In this document: positions 61,045 through 64,000 of the stretch, one piece after another | Numbering within the stretch: the first letter of the stretch is position 1 | Layout: the number at the start of each line of letters is the position of its first letter | Source: Mycolicibacterium sp. HK-90 | GTDB lineage: Bacteria; Actinomycetota; Actinomycetes; Mycobacteriales; Mycobacteriaceae | DNA length: 64,000 nt | Direction: 5' to 3' | Assembly (NCBI RefSeq): GCF_030486405.1 | Contig: NZ_CP129613.1 | Location: forward strand, 868,001 to 932,000 | Program-made: the position numbers and the translations under genes | The notes under the pieces: model-generated | Databases searched by the model: none | What the model was told of the DNA's origin: nothing | The model's input: only the letters and a program-made list of their open reading frames with translations

Positions 61045-61094
61045 GCGGTGGGAGCCGCCGACGAGGCCTGAGTGGCGGGAGCCGCCGACGAGGC
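61041..61094 (+). repeat. 27-base tandem repeat, two copies
   Basis: Units 61041-61067 and 61068-61094 match at 25 of 27 bases and share the core GGGAGCCGCCGACGAGGC. The first unit begins at the exporter stop codon. It fills most of the gap before the methyltransferase. Confidence 0.7.
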
Positions 61095-61109
61095 GTAGCC
61101 GATCGCACC

Positions 61110-61115
61110 TACACT
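61110..61115 (+). promoter_or_regulatory. Predicted -10 element of a leaderless methyltransferase transcript
   Basis: TACACT, seven bases, then ATG at 61123. Fits the TANNNT-N6/7-ATG pattern seen at other genes in the window. Confidence 0.4.
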
Positions 61116-61122
61116 CGGGCCG

Positions 61123-61764
61123 ATGAGCACCGCACAGCGCCGCGGATTCAACGACGCCATCACGAGCTTCTGGAGTTTTGCCGCACCGGCCTACGACCAG
61201 GGCTGCCTCCAGCGTTGGGTGTACCGCCCCGCCCAGGACGAGGTGATCGCCCAACTGCGGCAGCGCGGTTCCCGGGCCATCGCCGACATCGCCTGCGGTA
61301 CCGGCATCCTGGCCGATCGCATCGAACGGGATCTCCGCCCCGATGAGGTCTACGGCCTGGACATGTCCGCCGGAATGCTCGCCCAGGCGGGCAAGCGTTC
61401 GGATCGCGTGCGGTGGATGTCGGCCCCTGCCGAGGAGCTGCCCTTCCAGGACGGCTTCCTCGACGCCGTGGTCACCACCTCGGCCTTCCACTTCTTCGAT
61501 CAGCCCGCCGCACTCGCGGAGTTCTATCGGGTCCTGGCGCCAGGGGGAATGGTGGCGGTGACGACGATGAGCCCGCGCCGGACGTTCCTGCCGCTGCACG
61601 CGCTGTCCGCCGGCCTGGGGGCACCCGCACACAGCCCCACCGAGAAAGAGATGCGCGCGCTGTTCGAGGCGGCCGGGTTCACCATCGCCGAGCAACATCG
61701 GGTGCACCGGCCGGTGTGGACGCCGATCTCCGACGCCATCACGGTGGGTGTCAAGCCCGCATGA
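61123..61764 (+). CDS. Class I SAM-dependent methyltransferase (UbiE/COQ5-like)
   Basis: 213 residues. SAM motif I is IADIACGTGILADRI near residue 52, acidic residue in VYGLDMSAGML, motif II region LPFQDGFLDAVVTTSAFHFF, and YRVLAPGGMVAVTTM after it. The N-terminal FWSFAAPAYDQGCLQRWVY resembles ubiquinone/menaquinone-type or small-molecule methyltransferases. The substrate is unknown. Its stop overlaps the LOG-family gene (ATGA), so both are made from one mRNA. Confidence 0.83.
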   Translation: MSTAQRRGFNDAITSFWSFAAPAYDQGCLQRWVYRPAQDEVIAQLRQRGSRAIADIACGTGILADRIERDLRPDEVYGLDMSAGMLAQAGKRSDRVRWMSAPAEELPFQDGFLDAVVTTSAFHFFDQPAALAEFYRVLAPGGMVAVTTMSPRRTFLPLHALSAGLGAPAHSPTEKEMRALFEAAGFTIAEQHRVHRPVWTPISDAITVGVKPA

Positions 61765-62495
61765 CCGAGAGCGACGAGCAGGTCCAGATTCGCGGTTCGG
61801 TGCAACTGCGTCGCGACCGCTGTGCGACCTCCACCGCCGACCAGCGGCTGCTGGACCGGCGCGGCCCGACCGATTGGGTGCACACCGACCCGTGGCGGGT
61901 GATGCGCATCCAGGGTGAGTTCGTCGACGGTTTCGATGCGCTATCCGAAATGCCACGGGCAGTAACAGTTTTCGGATCAGCGCGCACCGTTCCGCATTCA
62001 CCGGAGTACCGGTTGGGCGAGGAACTGGGCATCGCACTGGTGCGAGCGGGCTATGCGGTGATCACCGGGGGCGGTCCGGGTTCGATGGAGGCGGTCAACC
62101 GCGGGGCCAGCGAGTCCGGGGGCTACTCCGTCGGACTCGGTATCGAACTTCCCTTCGAGCAGCGCCTCAACCACTGGGTCGATCTCGGCATCAACTTCCG
62201 CTACTTCTTCGTCCGCAAGACCATGTTCGTCAAGTACGCGCAGGCATTCGTATGCCTGCCGGGCGGATTCGGCACCCTCGACGAACTGTTCGAGGCGCTG
62301 ACCCTGGTGCAGACCCACAAGGTCACCGAGTTTCCGATCATCCTGCTGGGTGTCGACTACTGGTCGGGGCTGATCGACTGGATCCGCAACACCATGCTGC
62401 GTGACGGAAAGATCTCCGAATCCGAGTTCGCCCTGCTCCATTGCACCGACAGTGTTGCCGAAGCCGTGGAACTCATCACCGCGTCGGCGGGATAG
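61761..62495 (+). CDS. LOG-family protein (TIGR00730), cytokinin riboside 5'-monophosphate phosphoribohydrolase type
   Basis: A 244-residue Rossmann protein. The family motifs are AVTVFGSARTVP, VITGGGPGSMEAVNRGASESGG and YAQAFVCLPGGFGTLDELFEALTLVQ (PGGxGTxxE). It is longer than the short LOG proteins and has about 60 extra N-terminal residues. LOG enzymes cleave AMP-type nucleotides or cytokinin nucleotides to base and ribose 5-phosphate. Coupled to the methyltransferase upstream. The 3' end overlaps the convergent ligase by 20 bases. Confidence 0.85.
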   Translation: MTESDEQVQIRGSVQLRRDRCATSTADQRLLDRRGPTDWVHTDPWRVMRIQGEFVDGFDALSEMPRAVTVFGSARTVPHSPEYRLGEELGIALVRAGYAVITGGGPGSMEAVNRGASESGGYSVGLGIELPFEQRLNHWVDLGINFRYFFVRKTMFVKYAQAFVCLPGGFGTLDELFEALTLVQTHKVTEFPIILLGVDYWSGLIDWIRNTMLRDGKISESEFALLHCTDSVAEAVELITASAG

Positions 62496-63789
62496 CCGAG
62501 GAGTAGCGGCGCGGTTTGCCGGGCCCAAGCTCGGCCAGCGTCGGCACCCGCGTCACCTCGACGGGCCGGCCCAGCAGCAGGACCAGCGCCTCGATCACCC
62601 GCTGCCGATCGCCCGAGGCGACCACCGCCGAGATGCGGCCATCCGCGTCCTGCGTGACGCTCCACCCGCGGGCGCCGGCGGCCTGCAGCTGCTGGGTCAG
62701 GTCGACGCAGGGCACCGCATCCCCGGCGGCCGAGACGAAAACCGTTGCCTGCCTGCCCTCCAGGTCGGCGAGCGCCGGTCGGCCGCGATGGGTGACCAGT
62801 CGCCCGTAGTCGCCGGTGCGATACCGCACGAGTGGCATGAACTGGTTCTCGCCGCAGGTCACCACGATCTCGCCGGCCAGTACCTCGACGTGGACCCGCC
62901 GGTCGGCCACCAGGAACGGACCGCCGTCATCGCTCACCGCGATGGGCCGGGTCTCGTGCAAACCGTAAACGTCCAGTACCGGGCAGTCGTAGGCCGCCTC
63001 CAGTGCCCGGCGCAACGGAGTGGTCAGCGTCATCGCCCCGGAGATCAGCGCCAGCGGACGCAATACCGCCGCGAGCGCGGGTTCCAGCAGCACCTCGAGC
63101 GAGGTGGGCGTTCCGCTGATCACCTGAGGATCGGTCTCTCGCAGAAACCCGTCGCGCTGCGCACTGCCCCCGGCCCAGGTGGCGGGATGCAGATTGAGCC
63201 GGGTCATCAGCGCCTCGCCGAAGCCGGGCACCACCGAGGGATACGTGAACGCCTGCCGCTGAAAGACCGTCTGCACCAATGCCACCCGATGGTGCACCGG
63301 TTCCCACCCGGCCCCCACCAAGCCGCGCAGCCAGTGAAATCCGCGGGCCAACTCGTCCGGGTCGTCCGGCATCACCAGGGCGGCCCCGGTGCTTCCGGAA
63401 CTCGTGCCGTGCAGCATTCGGCTCAGATCGGCACCGGGCGGGACGAACGCGGCGATGTCGTCGACCAGATCCTCACGCCCGATGAGCGGGAAGTCGGCGA
63501 GACTCTCCAACGTGCCCGGGTGGCGGCGATAGGCCGGGAGGGTGCGGGCCAGCGCGAGATGCTGCGGCAGCCAATCATCAAGCGGCAGTTGCCGGGTGGT
63601 CGCCTGCTGTTGATCGGGGGTGAGCCGGTGCCCGACGCGGTGACACCATGCCGGGGCGAGCCGGTGCTGCTCGAGAGCGGCCAACCGGGCCCGACCGTCC
63701 GCCGACAGCCCCGGCCAGCGTTCCTCATCGGTCAGGGCCACCTGGCCGAACGGGACGTAATCTGCGAGCCGCAGCGGATCGTCACTCAC
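62476..63789 (-). CDS. PaaK/F390-synthetase-like adenylate-forming ligase
   Basis: A 437-residue AMP-forming enzyme. The phosphate-binding loop is HGTSSGSTGAALVMP, the A5 motif YGLHETRPIA, followed by RYRTGDYGRL (the Tyr-Arg-Thr-Gly-Asp motif). It resembles phenylacetate-CoA ligase or coenzyme-F390-synthetase-type proteins, but its N-terminus (LADYVPFGQVALTDEERWPGLSADGRARLAALEQHRLAPAWCHR) is unusual. GTG 63789 is chosen because it overlaps the upstream stop by eight bases. It probably activates an acid together with the truncated upstream gene product. Confidence 0.78.
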   Translation of the reverse strand: MSDDPLRLADYVPFGQVALTDEERWPGLSADGRARLAALEQHRLAPAWCHRVGHRLTPDQQQATTRQLPLDDWLPQHLALARTLPAYRRHPGTLESLADFPLIGREDLVDDIAAFVPPGADLSRMLHGTSSGSTGAALVMPDDPDELARGFHWLRGLVGAGWEPVHHRVALVQTVFQRQAFTYPSVVPGFGEALMTRLNLHPATWAGGSAQRDGFLRETDPQVISGTPTSLEVLLEPALAAVLRPLALISGAMTLTTPLRRALEAAYDCPVLDVYGLHETRPIAVSDDGGPFLVADRRVHVEVLAGEIVVTCGENQFMPLVRYRTGDYGRLVTHRGRPALADLEGRQATVFVSAAGDAVPCVDLTQQLQAAGARGWSVTQDADGRISAVVASGDRQRVIEALVLLLGRPVEVTRVPTLAELGPGKPRRYSSAIPPTR

Positions 63790-64000
63790 TGTTGTACCGG
63801 GCCGCAGCTTCTTTCGCCTTCGCGTCGGCCAGTCTGCGTTGGACGGCCATGCGGTGCTCGTGATCGGCCAGGGCCTGCGCCAGCGCTCCCTCGCGGCGCA
63901 CCGAATCACGCATCTCGAACAGCGAACGTGCCTGCGTGACATCCTCTCCGCGGGGCAGCAGACCGTTCCACAGCAGGAAGGTGCGCACCGCCTCGTCGCG
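63782..64000 (-). CDS. C-terminal part of an unrecognised protein, cut by window edge
   Basis: The frame is open to the right edge and ends at 63782, overlapping the ligase GTG. The visible 72 residues include AVRTFLLWNGLLPRGEDV followed by a long charged helix (FEMRDSVRREGALAQALADHEHRMA and on to KAKEAAARYN) that may be a coiled coil. A possible GTG at 63988 would give a 68-residue protein, but the conserved-looking sequence continues upstream. Family not recognised. Confidence 0.6.
   Translation of the reverse strand, partial: RDEAVRTFLLWNGLLPRGEDVTQARSLFEMRDSVRREGALAQALADHEHRMAVQRRLADAKAKEAAARYNSE

Overview
The window is high-GC actinobacterial DNA and reads as the chromosome of a rapid-growing mycobacterium (Mycolicibacterium type). 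The diagnostic genes are an F420-dependent glucose-6-phosphate dehydrogenase (fgd), the pta-ackA pair, the PknG/GlnH/GlnX sensing operon, a MutT3-type Nudix protein, the thiE/thiOSG/thiDC thiamine genes and a DUF222-HNH (13E12-type) protein. From memory, the backbone follows the M. tuberculosis order Rv0406c-Rv0423c, with extra blocks inserted. No rRNA, tRNA, CRISPR array, transposase or prophage gene was found.

Layout. 1-2,900: a left-truncated luciferase-like oxidoreductase, a small membrane protein, and an SDR with a metallo-beta-lactamase-fold hydrolase. 2,905-12,101: fgd, a membrane-anchored EEP-fold protein, a GntR/UTRA regulator divergent from an amino-acid permease plus class III aminotransferase, then pta-ackA. 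12,229-16,870: glnX-glnH-pknG, translationally coupled. 17,005-21,054: mutT3, thiE, a TPP riboswitch, thiO-thiS-thiG and an SGNH hydrolase. 21,280-26,954: an ABC exporter, a soluble SPFH protein and two tandem M28 peptidase lipoproteins. 27,012-29,628: a type III polyketide synthase, an ICMT-type methyltransferase and a flavin hydroxylase, the srsABC / polyketide-quinone arrangement. 29,609-32,621: UraA-type and SulP-type permeases. 32,618-40,498: a carbohydrate catabolic cluster (RpiB-like isomerase, DhaKL kinase, SDR, TIM-barrel isomerase, MHS transporter, split transketolase, GntR/FCD regulator) with repeated TTGAC/GTCAA operators. 40,495-47,691: an APC permease, the DUF222-HNH protein with a long Trp/Asp repeat tail, small membrane proteins, a double-TetR regulator and a Baeyer-Villiger-type monooxygenase. 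47,769-52,889: a LysR regulator with an MHS transporter, an M20 carbamoylase-type hydrolase and an amidase. 52,900-59,130: a DUF5996 protein, a cytochrome P450, a septum-formation-domain protein, an alpha/beta hydrolase, thiD and thiC with a second TPP riboswitch. 59,269-64,000: a DHA2-family exporter, a methyltransferase, a LOG-family protein, a PaaK-like adenylate-forming ligase and the C-terminus of its upstream partner.

How the genes work together. Thiamine synthesis is split into two riboswitch-controlled units (thiOSG and thiCD) plus thiE. The 32.6-40.5 kb cluster looks like uptake of a small polyol or sugar acid, oxidation by the SDR, phosphorylation by the DhaKL kinase, isomerisation, and entry into the pentose-phosphate pathway through a dedicated transketolase. 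The RpiB-like enzyme lacks two histidines of true ribose-5-phosphate isomerases, which points to a C4 substrate. The regulator binding sites can be read directly from the promoter regions.

The most interesting items are this cluster and its operators, MIRU-like repeats placed exactly on stop/start junctions (one pair extends GlnH), the polyketide-quinone type operon, and the repeat tail of the HNH protein.
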